Assembly: GCF_015706575.1 (NCBI RefSeq)
Contig: NW_024037076.1
Coordinates: forward strand, 4,622,777 to 4,686,776
Length of the DNA: 64,000 nt
Source of the DNA: Patiria miniata
Lineage: Eukaryota; Echinodermata; Asteroidea; Valvatida; Asterinidae
Direction of reading: 5' to 3'
Positions 12,725 to 24,375 of the stretch are shown here, in pieces (positions within the stretch are counted from its first letter, which is position 1; each line of letters opens with the position of its first letter). The notes beneath the pieces were generated by a model. It had not been told where the DNA came from. It saw only the letters and a list, made by a program, of their open reading frames with translations, and ran no database searches. Made by a program: the position numbers and the translations under genes.

Positions 12725-12930
12725 TGTACGGAGTACATTTGCTGTTGATTTGTTAATAAAGAAGTCAAACACGACGTGTGTCATTTTCTTCTTGTTTTAT
12801 ATACCGCATGGTGTGCTTGCGTTGTTTTGTATAATATGTTCAGAATAAAATAGTACGTACAGAGTACGCTGGTTATCTGTTTATTAATAAAAGAAATACA
12901 CGGGTTGTGTCAGGTTTTCTTTGGGATTGT
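12725..12930. repeat. Imperfect direct repeat in DIRS 5' region
   Basis: The block 'gtacggagtacatttgctgt' at about 12727 and the block from about 12858 (gtacagagtacgctgg..ttaataaaagaaatacacgggttgtgtcaggtttt) are diverged copies about 130 bases apart, just upstream of gag. They may be terminal or promoter repeats of the element. Confidence 0.5.
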
Positions 12931-12963
12931 TTTGTGAATCTACAGTTTATTTTCACGTTAGTA

Positions 12964-14837
12964 ATGGCGGACACACGTCAAAGTAAGCGTGGTGTGACGC
13001 CAAAGAATTTCGTTCCATGTTCTTCTTGTCGGCGTATTAAGCCCCGCCCCAAACAAGATTTGCATGATTTATGCCCCCGTTGCAGACCGTGTAACCGACG
13101 AGAGCCATGCTCGATTTGTAAGAAGTGGGGGTCAGCAGAATGGGAGGCCCTAGCAGCATGGACGCGTTCCCGGTCTCCCTCGGGTGATTCGGCAGCCAGT
13201 GTGTCTTCCGGGGCACCGAGCAAGGCGACATCGGACAATCACCGCTTTCTGGGGTCATGCCTAAAGGGTCTCTGGCCACCAATAAAGCATTGGGCCATAC
13301 TACGAAATCCGTGCCGGTGAGGCCTCCGGAATTTAGTTTAGTCACTGGCACCAAGAGTCCGAGCCTTACCACTCAATCGGGGGACATGCCCCAGGCAGGT
13401 TTGAGTGAGGGATCCGACACGGCGCCCCCAGCCAGGCAGCCTGGCTCGCTTCCAAATGTAAGCCAGGGAAGAAAAAAGATAATTCCCGGGCCAAAGCTAT
13501 GCTGGCGGGGCATATAGGGACGGGCCACGTTAGCCCGGTGTGACCAGAACAGCCCCCGAAACCGGTGTGGTTCCCGGTGGGTCCGGAGCAGGGACCAGTG
13601 CGACTAACACCGGAGCCCGCCCGAAGACGGTTTCGGTAGGTCAAGCTCCGGCTCTGAGTCGCGGACGCAACCGGAGCCGGGACAGGTCCGATGGTGAGAC
13701 ACGCCACCGGCGTAAGAGATGGTGGAGATATACTAGTTCAAGCTCTTCATCGTCATCCACTAGCAGATTGCCACGAGGCTGTCGACGGCATTACAGGATA
13801 CCGAAACCGACAGCGCTGGCTCAACTGGTGACTCCACCGGAGCCCGGGCAGGTTTTGCCGGAACCGGGGGCCGAGGATGAGATGTCAATCCTTGTCTCGG
13901 ATAATTTTTCCGACCTGGGGAGTGTGTCAGATAGGGTCACTTGCCGGGTTTCTGCAGCGGTAGCGGTCCCCAGTATCGAACAACCCTCAGGGAATGAGGA
14001 AACTTTTCCCTCGAGACAAACACGTGATCGCCGGGAACAGCCCCCAAGGGAGGTGGGTGATTCCTCGGTGGATTCGGATGAATCATCCTACCAATCCACG
14101 ACCGACCAGCGATTGCGCTTGGTCATGAAGGATATGGTACGGGTGCTACATATACCGTCGAAGAACGAAGAAGAGCGGGTAGAGGGCGCTAGACAATCGT
14201 TTAAGCGCCGGACCAAGCCGGTGGAACCGAAGGAATTTTTTCCGGTTCTTCCGATTGATCGGCTGTGCGCCGATCGCATGAGCGCACTTTCAGAGGTTAA
14301 AAAAATATGTCCGTTCGTGCGCCGTGAAACTCGCCCGTTCAGCGTACCTCAGGCGGACTTCGATAAATTTTTATCAGTGCCGCCCATGCCCGCTACGGTA
14401 CGTGATAAAATCGCGGTGGATTCGGTGAAAGAAGAAACCGAAATTTGGTGAAATCACCTTTTCCATCAAAAGAAAAGAATGTTTTTAAATTGTCATTACT
14501 GAAGATTGACACAGCTTCACATGCAGGAATTCGAGTGGCATGTTTTCTACAACTCCTGTCAGAATACTTGGTGTGTTCTTGTGAGGCAGACTCGCCGGTG
14601 TCACCAGAGGCATCTGAGACAGCGTTTCGTTGCCTTGACGACGGGCTACGGCTGTGCATAGACCAGTTTATGCGGGTGTCCTTGATGACAATCAATGCCC
14701 GCCGAGCTAACGTGTTGGATACAATCTTTGTTCCCTCTGATGGTTTGAGGTCCAGCCTCGAATCCCTCCCCCAACTGAGTTCCGACTTGTTTGGAGGGAA
14801 ATTCCAAGAGATCATGCAAGCTGAAGCAAGCGGATAA
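12964..14837 (+). pseudogene. DIRS gag-like protein, frameshifted
   Basis: ATG at 12964 opens a reading of about 118 codons with a compact Cys cluster (CSSCRR.., CPRCRPC, PCSICKKW), the N-terminal signature of DIRS ORF1 proteins. The frame then breaks. The body resumes at about 13540-14451 as an Arg/Ser-rich region followed by a globular segment (RLVMKDMVRVLHIP). It changes frame again at about 14445 and ends at 14837 (KFQEIMQAEASG). Gag packages element RNA. At least two frameshifts make it non-functional as it stands. Confidence 0.65.
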
Positions 14838-15339
14838 AAGCTACGAACAAGATCAATCTCAATAGACAGTCTAGTCCAAAGGGCAGCTCTCGTCCGGCCA
14901 GAGGTGGCAGTGCAACGACTAAGGGCAAGACATTCCCCCATAAACCGTTGAAGCCGTTTGCCTCCAACCCATCTGGCTTGTCTTACAAGGCCACTACAAC
15001 AGTGGGACAGAGTCAGGCCTTTGGGTTGCGTACCCGGGGTAGAGTTGGCTTCACCCCCCACTCCAAAGCTTACCGCGGAGGTTACCAGGGCGGCGGTTGG
15101 CGCCAGTGACGGCACCCTTCGCACGGCCCCTATCCAGGGCCCGTAGGGGATGGACTCATACGTTTTGCAAGGACTTGGGCCCTTTTGTGCAACGACGGGT
15201 GGGTACTCAAAACAGTAACTTCCGGCTACGAAATAGAGTTCATGAGTACTCCCCGTCTGCGAACCAACCGAGAGTAACACCGATTCCATCCGACAAGACC
15301 AAGCTTCACGCTCTGGAGCAAAGGGGCAATACGCAGAGT

Positions 15340-16338
15340 GCCGACAGAGGATGCGGCTCGAGGATTTTTCTCAACATTCTTTCTAGCGCGAAAGAAAAAA
15401 CCGGGAGAATGGCGACCGATTTTGAACCTTTGGCTGTTAAACAAATATGTCCGACCAAAACGGTTCCGGATGGAGTCGCTGAGGACAGTTTTGGATTCAT
15501 TACCCATTCCAACTTGGGCGGTGTCGATCGATCTCAAGAACGCCTATCTACATGTACCGCTGTGGAACGAACATCAGGCATTCCTTACGAGTTCCTCACG
15601 CTACCCTTCGGCCTTTCCACTGCCCCGAGGGTATTCACGCGACTGGCGAAGGTCGTAGCTGGAATCCTCCGACAACGCCAGTTGCAAATCTTTGTTTACC
15701 TGGACGATTGGCTCATTGTGGGGGAGACAAAGGAGGAAACGAGTTGGGCACTCGAACTCACTTACAACATCATTTCAGAGTTGGGGTTCCTGGTCAACGT
15801 CGAAAAATCCCAACCAAACCCAATGATGCACCCAGTTTTCTTAGGAGCAAAGTTGGACCTCCGGCGAGGGCTGGCATTCCCGACCGAGGAGCGAGGCAAT
15901 ACCCTGGTTTCGGCTATTGGGCCTAATGGCAAGCATGGTGGATGTGCTTCCATGGTGCAGGATGCGGATGCGCCCACTACAATGACATCTACTTGCCCAC
16001 TACCGACCAAGCATTCACCAAATACAACGGCCAGTGCCAATCCCAAACATGATTCGCCCCCATCTGGACTGGTGGTCTCAGCGAACAAACGTCAAGGCGG
16101 GACTGATTTTTCCATGACCACAACCTTCTGTGACTCTGGTGACGGATGCCTCCAACACAGGTTGGGGGGCACATATTGGAATAAAATCAGCAGCAGGGTC
16201 TGGGTCCCAGGCGGACAGACAGTGCCAAATCAATATCCTGGAACTGCTTGCGGTCTTTCGGGCTCTGAAGCACTTTGTCGGACGGGTGACAGGGGAAGAA
16301 GTCCTCATAAAATCGGATAACTCAACCGTCGTGTCTTG
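15340..16338 (+). pseudogene. DIRS reverse transcriptase-RNase H, frameshifted and truncated
   Basis: The RT begins in one frame (FFLARKKKPGEWRPILNL, then SIDLKNAYLHVPL) and continues after about 15570 in another (YEFLTLPFGLSTAPRVF, then IFVYLDDWLIVG). The YLDD box at about 15700 carries the catalytic aspartates. RNase H motifs follow from about 16130 (VTDASNTGWGAHIG, ILELLAVFRAL) and end abruptly at the boundary with inverted LDL-A intron sequence. This is the polymerase that copies element RNA into DNA; the copy is dead. Confidence 0.75.
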
Positions 16339-16960
16339 AAGTGGCATTATATGTTCACTTGCATTTTACCAAAACTGCCCTAGCAAATTGTTATCAAAAA
16401 GCTACCATGGATTGAAGATTGCACAAATTGTAAAAGTACACTTTTGTTTACGTATAGACCGGTGAACCTAAGATTATTCTTCCTTTTTTTTCAAAATGGA
16501 CTCCTTGTCCCGTCTGTATACCCATCGCATAGTTGTCATCACTTTCTGTATCGTTGCCTTTGCGAAGCTTTTCTTGACATGCGTGCGTGAGGTTGCACAT
16601 CTTGCAATATTAAACAAATAAGCCTCTCACGGGTGCCGGATTTCAGTTCATTTTGTATCCATGAGATTAGTACGAGCATTATCGTAATGCGGATTTACTT
16701 TGTTCTTCTTTCGTGAAAAGTTTGCGGTGGGATCACCTGTGGAGATGGAATGTGCATCGATATGAGTTTTGTATGTGACGGCGCTTCCCATTGCATTGGT
16801 GGGGAAGACGAGACGGGCTGCGGTATCGGTAAGGTTTTTTTTTTCATTTGGTGAAAAAAAAATTTTTTTCTTTTTTCTTTTCTCGGAATCATGAGGAGAG
16901 ATATCACGTCTGTGCATTGCAGTCGCAGAATTATAAAGTGCCCTAGCAAATTGTTATCAA
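16339..16960. repeat. Inverted copy of the LDL-A exon/intron unit
   Basis: This stretch is the diverged reverse complement of the ~584-bp unit seen at 8114-10071 (for example 'tagcaaattgttatcaaaa' here against 'tttgataacaatttgcta' there). It abuts the broken 3' end of the DIRS element. Confidence 0.8.
16721..16828 (+). pseudogene. LDL-receptor class A exon, inverted and divergent
   Basis: A plus-strand exon following an acceptor-like ttctttcgtgaaaag. It reads as an LDL-A module with six cysteines (CGGITC, GDGMC, IDMSFVC, DGASHC, IGGEDETGC). Two donors are possible, GTATCG after 16822 or the better GTAAGG after 16828, and both keep phase 1. It is the most diverged copy yet keeps every cysteine. 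It lies on the opposite strand from the array at 8573-12212, so it cannot join that transcript in this arrangement; a separate plus-strand gene is possible. Confidence 0.5.
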
Positions 16961-16979
16961 AAGCCAGTAACGTAAATCT

Positions 16980-17537
16980 GTGCCGGCGAGTGGGGGATTT
17001 CTAAAAGGTTGTAGTGACACAGAAGCCGCTGAACTAGCGCTATATAGAGACCCACAAACCCTTAACCAGGCCGTACAATACACTCAGACAGCAGCCTACA
17101 ACCATAAGCTATTGTCCCGAACGGGTAGACAAAGGGTGAGACATGTGTCATTTGATGAAGATACCCCAAGTGTTCATAGGGTCTACATTCATCTCTGGTC
17201 AGAAATTAACCATAACATGCGAGAGATCCTTTCCCTTTTGAAAGACCAAAAAAGTCAATCAACCCTAAAAACTGGAAGCTCCCTTGCTCAGTTATATGGG
17301 CAGACAATCAAAACTGACTCACCACAGGCGTTCAGTGGTTTCCTGTCGAAACCCTGGCGTGCTGAACCCCCAGTGCGCAGCGCAAGTCCCAGCTCACCCT
17401 CCAGGTATCGATGCTTTAAGTGTGGCCAAGAGGGACATTTTGCTAGGAACTGCACAACTGATAATGCTCGATCACGATCCCCTTCACCCTCAAGTGCGAC
17501 CCGATCATTTAAAACTCATAGCAGCCGGTCGTCTTGA
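16980..17537 (+). pseudogene. Gypsy gag fragment with CCHC zinc knuckle
   Basis: An open reading of about 185 codons without a credible ATG start. The C-terminal part has the retroviral zinc knuckle CFKCGQEGHFARNC (about residues 142-155), followed by an Arg/Ser-rich tail. Gag binds and packages the RNA. The 5' end is missing, cut by the inverted LDL-A unit. Confidence 0.7.
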
Positions 17538-17646
17538 CCAGTGACCGGCTTCACCCAAACACATTGGTCATCAACCTACACTAATACCAAATCAACCGCT
17601 GGTATTTGACAAAGATAACACAGAAAGGACAGGGATAGGGATCCGG

Positions 17647-18491
17647 TTGAGAGAGGTGCAATTTACATCCAACTATAATGGCATAAGCTTAGTAATACCA
17701 CTAAAGATACAAGGGATTGTATCCATAATTAGTACAGCCCTAGCTAAGCTTATTAGTGCACCACTCACGTTTGTAGAAAGGGTAGAAAGGGTACTCCTTA
17801 GAGGGGCAGGAAAGTCGAGTAGTATCATCGCTAAAAAGGTTCCTAACGTTCCGTTAGAAATAGGTGGTCGTAGGTATTCTTGGGACCTTCTGGTAGCACC
17901 AATTGCAGTTAGTTTTATACTAGGCCTAGACTGTTTGAAGGCACAATGTGGAATGGTAGATCTGGTCGATGATGTTGTGATCCTTAAAGGGAACAAAATA
18001 AATGCCAAAATGCGAAAGAATCAAGATGAAAAATACCTCACACAACGAATTACACTGGAAAAGAAAGTTGTGGTTCCCCAAATACCTTGGTTCAAACGAA
18101 AGTTACGCTCAAATCTTCATCTGGAAAGTTATACCTGATCCATGCACCAGAAAGAAATCACAAGGGACTTTTCATACCGTATACACTAGTTCAATCAGGA
18201 AATGATCCCACCGCAACAAGTTCCCAAACCTGCAAGGTAATCCTTTGTCTACGTAATGATAGCAATAGGTATATACACCTTAACAAGGGCCACTTAATAG
18301 GCAGGGCAGAAGAGGTTAGTGAAGTCATTACGGAACCAGACCCTCATGCGTCAGTAATCGAGGAACTAGACCGGCGTTCGCTGGACAGTTCCCAACAACC
18401 ACTCTCGGTTAATGAGGTCGTTGTTCAAAACATCCCTTTGCGTGTCCGTGAATTATGGGGAAAATCATGTCAGCACCTTATCCCTGGGTAA
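17647..18491 (+). pseudogene. Gypsy retropepsin-like and linker region, decayed
   Basis: The first part (17647-18138) ends with the retropepsin C-terminal signature SFILGLDCLKAQ. The active-site triplet expected near the start (Asp-Ser/Thr-Gly) is not present where alignment would place it (IVSIISTALAKLI), so the protease is inactive. The frame shifts at about 18090 to a second open part running to 18491, the spacer before the RT. Confidence 0.55.
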
Positions 18492-18548
18492 TCTGAAGAA
18501 CTAGCCAAAATACTCACGAACTATGCAGATGTTTTCTCTAAAGATGAC

Positions 18549-19190
18549 ATGGACTTTGTCACATTCTCGGCCGTTCAACATCCAATTATTACCGGTGATG
18601 CCACTCCGATTAAACAAAAAATGCGGAGAACACCTTTAGGATTTGAATGTGAGGAAAAAACCCCACCTAGATGCTTTACTGGCACCGGTACTTGTCAGGG
18701 AAAAAAGATGGGAAGGTACGCTACTGCATCGATTATAGGGCCCTAAATAACGTGACGATTAAGGATGCTGTCCCTCTGCCCAATATAGAAGAATGTCTAG
18801 ACGTACTAAATGGAACTAAATTTTTTAACACGCTCGATATGAGTAGTGGTTACTACCAAATAGAAGAACGGGTAGAAGTACGGGAGGAGGATAAGCATAA
18901 AACAGCATTTATCACCAAATACGGCTTGTTTGACAGCCACACGCCCTTTGGCCTATGTAATGCGCCTGCAACATTCCAACGCGCGATGACACTGATACTT
19001 CGAGGACTAATACCTGGAAAGAAGTCCTTGCCTACCTAGGCGATATTATTATCTTAGGAAAGGACCTTGATGACTCTTTCCAAAACTTAGTTAAGGTGTT
19101 AGAGAGGTTTCGGAAGGGTAATCTAAAACTAAAAGCAAAGAAATGTCAACTATTTCAGGAGGAAGTGGTATTTCTAGGGAAGTTATGTAG
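18549..19190 (+). pseudogene. Gypsy reverse transcriptase, decayed (YLGD)
   Basis: RT motifs are clear: KKDGKVRYCIDYRALNNVT, FNTLDMSSGYYQI, AFITKYGLF and APATFQRAM. The catalytic box at about 19035 reads YLGD instead of YLDD/YVDD, and at least two frame changes interrupt the reading. The fragment ends after KAKKCQLFQEEVVFLGKL. Polymerase activity is lost. Confidence 0.75.
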
Positions 19191-19333
19191 TCGCCGTGGG
19201 AACTCCCCTAACCCTAGCAGTGTAGCTGTTGTCAAAAACCTACGCCAACACCTAAAGATGTAGAGAGGTTCATGGGACTCGTTAACTGGGTCTCGTTAAC
19301 TGTCTTCTGGGCTTGGTTTAGAATCATCCGACG

Positions 19334-20352
19334 AATTGTTGGATTTTGTTGCCCGGCGATCGTTGGGCGATGCATATTCAACATTTCGTCTTGCGGAACA
19401 GGAGTTGTGGGATAACTATGATATGTTCATGGGACTGCCCACGGAGACGGAGAGAAATCTGCTGACCCCATCACGCGTATCGTCACTTCTGCGCCGGAGA
19501 ACACTACAGCGGCTTTTCATGTTGCTACCCAAAACCCCAAATCCACAACCAACAGAGGATTTTGTAGACGCCCATTGCCACGTAGATCGTTTGTTGAATG
19601 TCACACACAACAAATGGACCCTCAATCAGTTCATGAAAATGGAAGCCATCGAGTGTCAAGACCTTGGTGGTTGTGTCGCAGTCTTCAGCGACTACAACAG
19701 ATGGTTGGAACTTGTGTCCGATGACTTGATCTACGCAGCAGTGGAATACCACCCAAAACAGGCGGCCAACTTCACACCCAAGTCAGAACAGACGATCCGA
19801 CAACTGATGAGCCACCCAAAAGTGTGTGCATTAGGGGAAATAGGTTTAGACTACTCGGCTGCACATCGTCGGCACAAATTAGTCCAGCAGACTGTCTTCA
19901 TACGTCTCCTGAGGCTGAAGCTTAATTGCCGTTGAACTAGATAAACCGGTAATATTGCATTGTCGGGATGCTAAAGACGACTGTCTCCAAATTGTCGTAG
20001 AATCCCTTCCCAGAAATTGGAAGATCCATTTGCACTGTTACTTCCAAGATTGGAAAAGAGCCCAGAAATGGTTGGCATATTTTCCCAAGTTGTACATAGG
20101 TCTAACCCTTCGTCTCTGGACAAAATCCGGGCCTGAGAAGTGTCGCTAAAAGGATGCCCCTCAGCCGGCTCCTGTTGGAGACGGATGCCCTGTATTTTCC
20201 ACCCAAACAGCCTGGGGAAACTCCTTCAGCAACCCGGCAATAGCGAGACTCGTTGCGCTAGAAATCTCGAAAATTAGAAACATTCCCATTCAAGTAGTAC
20301 TCGCCCACTGTCTCAGGAACACAAAGGCGGTCTATAACATCGAATTTCCGTA
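19334..20352 (+). pseudogene. TatD-family metal-dependent nuclease, decayed (TATDN2-like)
   Basis: The first frame (to about 19935) carries the TatD opening FVDAHCHVDRLL with its paired metal-binding histidines, a conserved AAVEYHPKQAANF and the GEIGLDY glutamate motif. After frame changes come VILHCRDAKDD, IHLHCYFQDW, LYIGLT, LSRLLLETDALYF (metal aspartate) and a C-terminal AHCLRNTKAVYNI. Together these cover nearly a full TatD domain, but with at least three frameshifts and small deletions. TatD enzymes are metal-dependent DNases. It directly follows the broken gypsy RT, either as cargo of that element or as a host pseudogene into which the element inserted. Confidence 0.7.
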
Positions 20353-20702
20353 AATATTAATTCATGTTAAATACAGTACGCGCGCCACACATGCTTTTAT
20401 TTTATATCTCAATTTATTAACCAGTCTTAAGAAAGCTTATCATATAAAACGCTATGTCTTAGGAGCCAAAAAAGAGAACGAAATTTATGTAATATTGATT
20501 GCTGTAATGAGCACGATTAGAACCAGATAAGAGAAGGAAATTTATGTACTATTAATTGCTTAATTTAACCTAAAGTTATGTGTGCAAGGTCGACTCTTTG
20601 AGTAAAAACCTTTTGAATGACTTACTCAAGTTTGACTATAAACAATCTTATTATGACTCAGAAATAGATAATATGTATGCCACACAAAATAAAACATTTA
20701 AA

Positions 20703-22281
20703 AAAGTGATGTACAATATACATGTACACTATTTTTGAGGGCGCTGCACTGTGGCGACCACCTAATGTGCATTTTGTCTCCATTTTTGTCAGCTTTTTGT
20801 GAGTACTGTACAACGTTTGGTTCTTTTTGATGTTTCTGAAGCTGTTTTATGACCTCAAGAATCATGTTTCTGTGGAACTGTGTATGTTTGACACTTCTTC
20901 TGGTAGAATTCAGCCAAACTCTTGCCAATCCTGACTCATCGGGAACTGGACATGGGTGGCCATTGCCCATATTGTGTATCAGCGTGACGAACTACTGCAG
21001 CTACGGACAATGGTCAGAGTCCCTGCGCCCGGCATAGACATTCCTACAGAGGTACGTGTTAAACGGCGTAAAAGAGGGAAAAAAGAAGGTATTCGCCAAT
21101 GACTCCGGCGCCGAAAATTCAATCCACCTCTTCCGTCAATTATTACCGGTAATTCGCAATCTCTCCGAAATAAACTGGACGAGTTAAAAGCCTGCACTGA
21201 CTATCGATATGAATACAGGGAAAGTTGTCTCATGTGTTTTAGCGAGACATGGTTTAAAAGCACAGATACAGCATACACTACAGACATAGACGGTTTTCAC
21301 TGTGAGAGAATGGATAGGAACTCAGACTCAAATAAGTCAACCGGAGGCGGGGTTTGTGCATACGTAAACAAAAGATGGTGTACTGATATTACAGTGAAAC
21401 ACAGATCCTGTTCACAGGATATTGAACTTCTAACGATTGCACTCCGCCCATTTTACCTTCCAAGAGAATTTAATCAAGTTTTCGTCACTATTGTTTACAT
21501 TCAACCTAAAGCGGACTGTGACATCGCCGCTGGAAAGATCGCAGATGTAATTCAAGAGCAAGAATCGCAATCTCCAGACTCTTTGAAGCTTATTCTTGGG
21601 GACTTCAATAACTGCCAGCTAGAAACCACCCTACCGCAATATTACCAATATGTAAATGTTCCTACAAGGGGTAACAAAACATTGGATAAATGCTACGGCA
21701 AAGTCGCTAATGGATACCAAGCCTACAGCAAAGCAGGCCTGGGCGCTTCAGACCACGCCATGGTGCATCTAGTGCCAAAATATAAGCAAAAGCTTAAACA
21801 ACACAAACCCTCCATCAGAAGAGAAAAGAAATAGACAGACGAAAACACAGAAACATTGCGTGCTTGTTTTGACTGCACAGACTGGGGTGTTTTTATGGAT
21901 TCTAATACGATCGACGAAGCAGCTGAAACAGTAAGCGCATACGTACAATTTTGTGAGGACATGATAGTACCGGAAAAAGAACTGAAACTATTCCCAAACA
22001 ACAAACCTTGGATATCAAAAGAAATAAGATCGCTTTTGGCAAGGAAAAACATTGCTGTGAGAAACGGTGATCTACCGGAAAAGCGAAAAATTCAACGGGA
22101 GATTACCGCACATATCAAAAAAGGCAAGAGGCAATATGGTAAACAAATTGAGGACAGTTTCAGTCAAAAGGACCCTAAAAGTGCATTGCGAGGACTGAAA
22201 ACTATCACTGGCTGTGGACTAAAAACAAAAAGCATTGATCCGCCGGATAACCCAAAGTGATGTACAATATACATGTACACG
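20703..22281 (+). mobile_element. LINE fragment flanked by a ~27-bp direct repeat
   Basis: A non-LTR retrotransposon fragment with 5' leader and endonuclease but no reverse transcriptase. It is bounded on both sides by the same 27-base string ending 'gatgtacaatatacatgtac'+ac (20703-20729 and about 22254-22280). This looks like a target-site duplication, yet the right end has no 3' UTR or poly-A tail. Confidence 0.6.
21118..22257 (+). pseudogene. LINE ORF2 N-terminus (AP-type endonuclease), no RT
   Basis: The reading carries the endonuclease motifs of jockey/CR1-like LINEs: NSQSLRNKLDEL, LMCFSETWFKS (catalytic Glu), LKLILGDFNNC (Asp/Asn) and GLGASDHAMVHL (Asp-His). An in-frame TAG at 21832 interrupts it; the same frame then continues to a TGA at about 22258. 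The endonuclease nicks target DNA for target-primed reverse transcription. The RT half is missing. Confidence 0.7.
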
Positions 22282-24370
22282 TACTTAAAAAAAAAAAACA
22301 AGTACATGTACTTCATTCAGAAAAAAAAGAAGGAAAAAAAGGTAAAAGGTGAAAAAAGTATAATAAAGAAACTTAAATGTAAATTATGTGTACTTAAAAA
22401 ATATGATATTTGTCTCTTTCCTCCCCCTTTAAAAAAAAGAAGAAAAGAAAAAAAGAAAATATATCATGGAGGAGTGTAGTATGCTTATTCATGAATAAAG
22501 TCACTGAAGCTGCGGTCAAATATGAAATACCTCCATATCTGAAAATTGTCTTCATTGCATGAAGAACCAACATGCGGAGTTTCATGCTTTTATCACAAAG
22601 TGCACAGTCATTTGACATATTGGGGATATGCCGCTCCACTATATGTATTTGAGCAGATTCGCTGATTAATAATAATATGCAAGACAAATGCCTCTTGATG
22701 TCTAGACTTTGACCAATCAGCGTTCCTCTGTGATACGCATGAGAAGGAATTTCGTACTTTTATTGTCACTTAATTCAAAATTAGAAAAAACCCACTGTAT
22801 TCAGTGAGTCTCATTTTGGGGTTCTATTGACAATACATGCCTGCTTATTTTATGCTGTGCAGAAAATATTCAGAACTAAATTCACGGAGACGCATTGTTT
22901 AAAACAGTGCATTCGTATTGAAGCAAGTTACTAAAATATGTGAAGTTGTATCAGATGCTTCTCACTGCATTGAATTTGGTGTATCCCAAGGCACAATAGA
23001 CCATTATCATGTTGCGGCCATCTGGATTTTTCCCATTCAAATCAACGTAACCAAAGCGAGGCTGGAAGGAAAAATAATCTGGTTCCTTTTTGCACAAAAA
23101 TACACATTATCCTTCAGTACTGTTATTGGATACAGTGAACAAGGCCGAGTCGTAGGTTTTGGCATTTTTCCGAAAGGCAGATAGGATTGTTGTAGGTTGA
23201 GATTTTATGGGCACAGGGGTTAACAGGTTAAACCTTTCAGTGCCTAGAAAGTCTGGTGGTCAGCACATGAGGCAAGTACTGTACGGTCATCATGGCCAGT
23301 TGGCCCATTGATAAAATTTAGTCCACTTTTCATGTTCTCTGAAAAACGGGGGCTGAGGTTAATGCACTTTAATATGAGGCTGATTTGTTTTTGGAGGGAT
23401 TTTCTCTTTTTTTTAAACAAAGGGTAAACTTTTTAAAGAAATAGACACAAGTCAATGTTTTACATGTACATGTATAATGTTTTGACTGGTCAATAGTAAT
23501 TCATGGGTGATGCAACTCCCTGTGAGTCAGTTTTATAATGCAGATAGATGAAGTTAAGGGCTTATAAACACGGAAATTTAGTTGAAAAAACCATTAGTGG
23601 TTTGAGTCTGATTTTTAGACCAGTGCCCGATGATCTGATCTTATATCAAGTATTTTGTGTGAAGAAAAGACTTATTTCAATGAAGTGTTTTGCTGCGGTG
23701 AAATACTTTTGCAAACAGGATTATTTTCCTCATTGACTCCCTGTTTGACTGTAAAGCTTTACACGAGGCACAGTTTGAAGAATAAAACACCTTCAATCTC
23801 ATATTCTTAACCAACTTTCCTCTTGCCATCGTCGACTTATTTGGGAGACTTTTGCGTCGTGTTCTCGTTCCGTTCCTCAAGACTCGTTATTAGATCTCTA
23901 CAAGATAGACTTGCGAGATGGTTACAAGGAACATTGCTGTTCGTGCATTTTGTTCGTTTTAAATAATAACTATTCAAATCAAAAGAAGAATGTTAAAATT
24001 TAACCTGTCAAACATTCAACTCATGAATAATACACTTTTCCAGAAAAGTGAAAAACAAAAACCATGCATGTTTTGATCACGAAACACGATTTCGTCTATA
24101 GAAGTCTTTATTTCCAAAAATCAGTCATGAAACTGACTGATCGCGGAAAATAACCTATATTTCTTGATTTCTCCTGAATTATAATGACAGCAAGCCAGAC
24201 AGAATAATTTTACGGGGTTTTCAGTTACATTAGATCTCTAATCCGACTAAGCATATTTTATTATAAATCCTAGGTTTCTTTTTGGGTAAATGCAGATGAT
24301 CCCATATGCCTTTAACTTGTGCAGTACATTATTTCGATACTTCTATTTTCAAACATTAGACTATGAAATG
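22282..24370. other. No gene recognised
   Basis: AT-rich sequence with A-rich stretches at about 22288-22460. The short open frames here have no recognisable motif, and no exon with both splice borders was convincing. This would be intron if the signal-peptide exon at 24448 joins the exons at 12212-8573. Confidence 0.5.
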
Positions 24371-24375
24371 CCTAC

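Larger units (their letters stand above)
12400..16338 (+). mobile_element. DIRS-type retrotransposon, decayed and 3'-truncated
   Basis: A plus-strand element with, in order, a Cys-rich gag N-terminus, gag body, reverse transcriptase with a YLDD catalytic box, and RNase H. The Cys pattern and the RT style (AVSIDLKNAYLHVPL..VYLDDWLIVG) match the DIRS group. The frame shifts several times, so no intact protein remains. It stops inside RNase H at about 16338, where inverted LDL-A intron sequence begins; the tyrosine recombinase and methyltransferase-like parts are missing. The 5' boundary is uncertain. It lies in the presumed intron of the Ser-Gly/LDL-A gene, on the opposite strand. Confidence 0.75.
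16975..19300 (+). mobile_element. Ty3/gypsy-type retroelement remnant
   Basis: Plus-strand gag with a CCHC knuckle, retropepsin-like segment, linker and reverse transcriptase, all in broken frames. No long terminal repeats were recognised, and RNase H and integrase are absent: after the RT the sequence changes at about 19270-19330 to a TatD-like gene. Confidence 0.7.
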
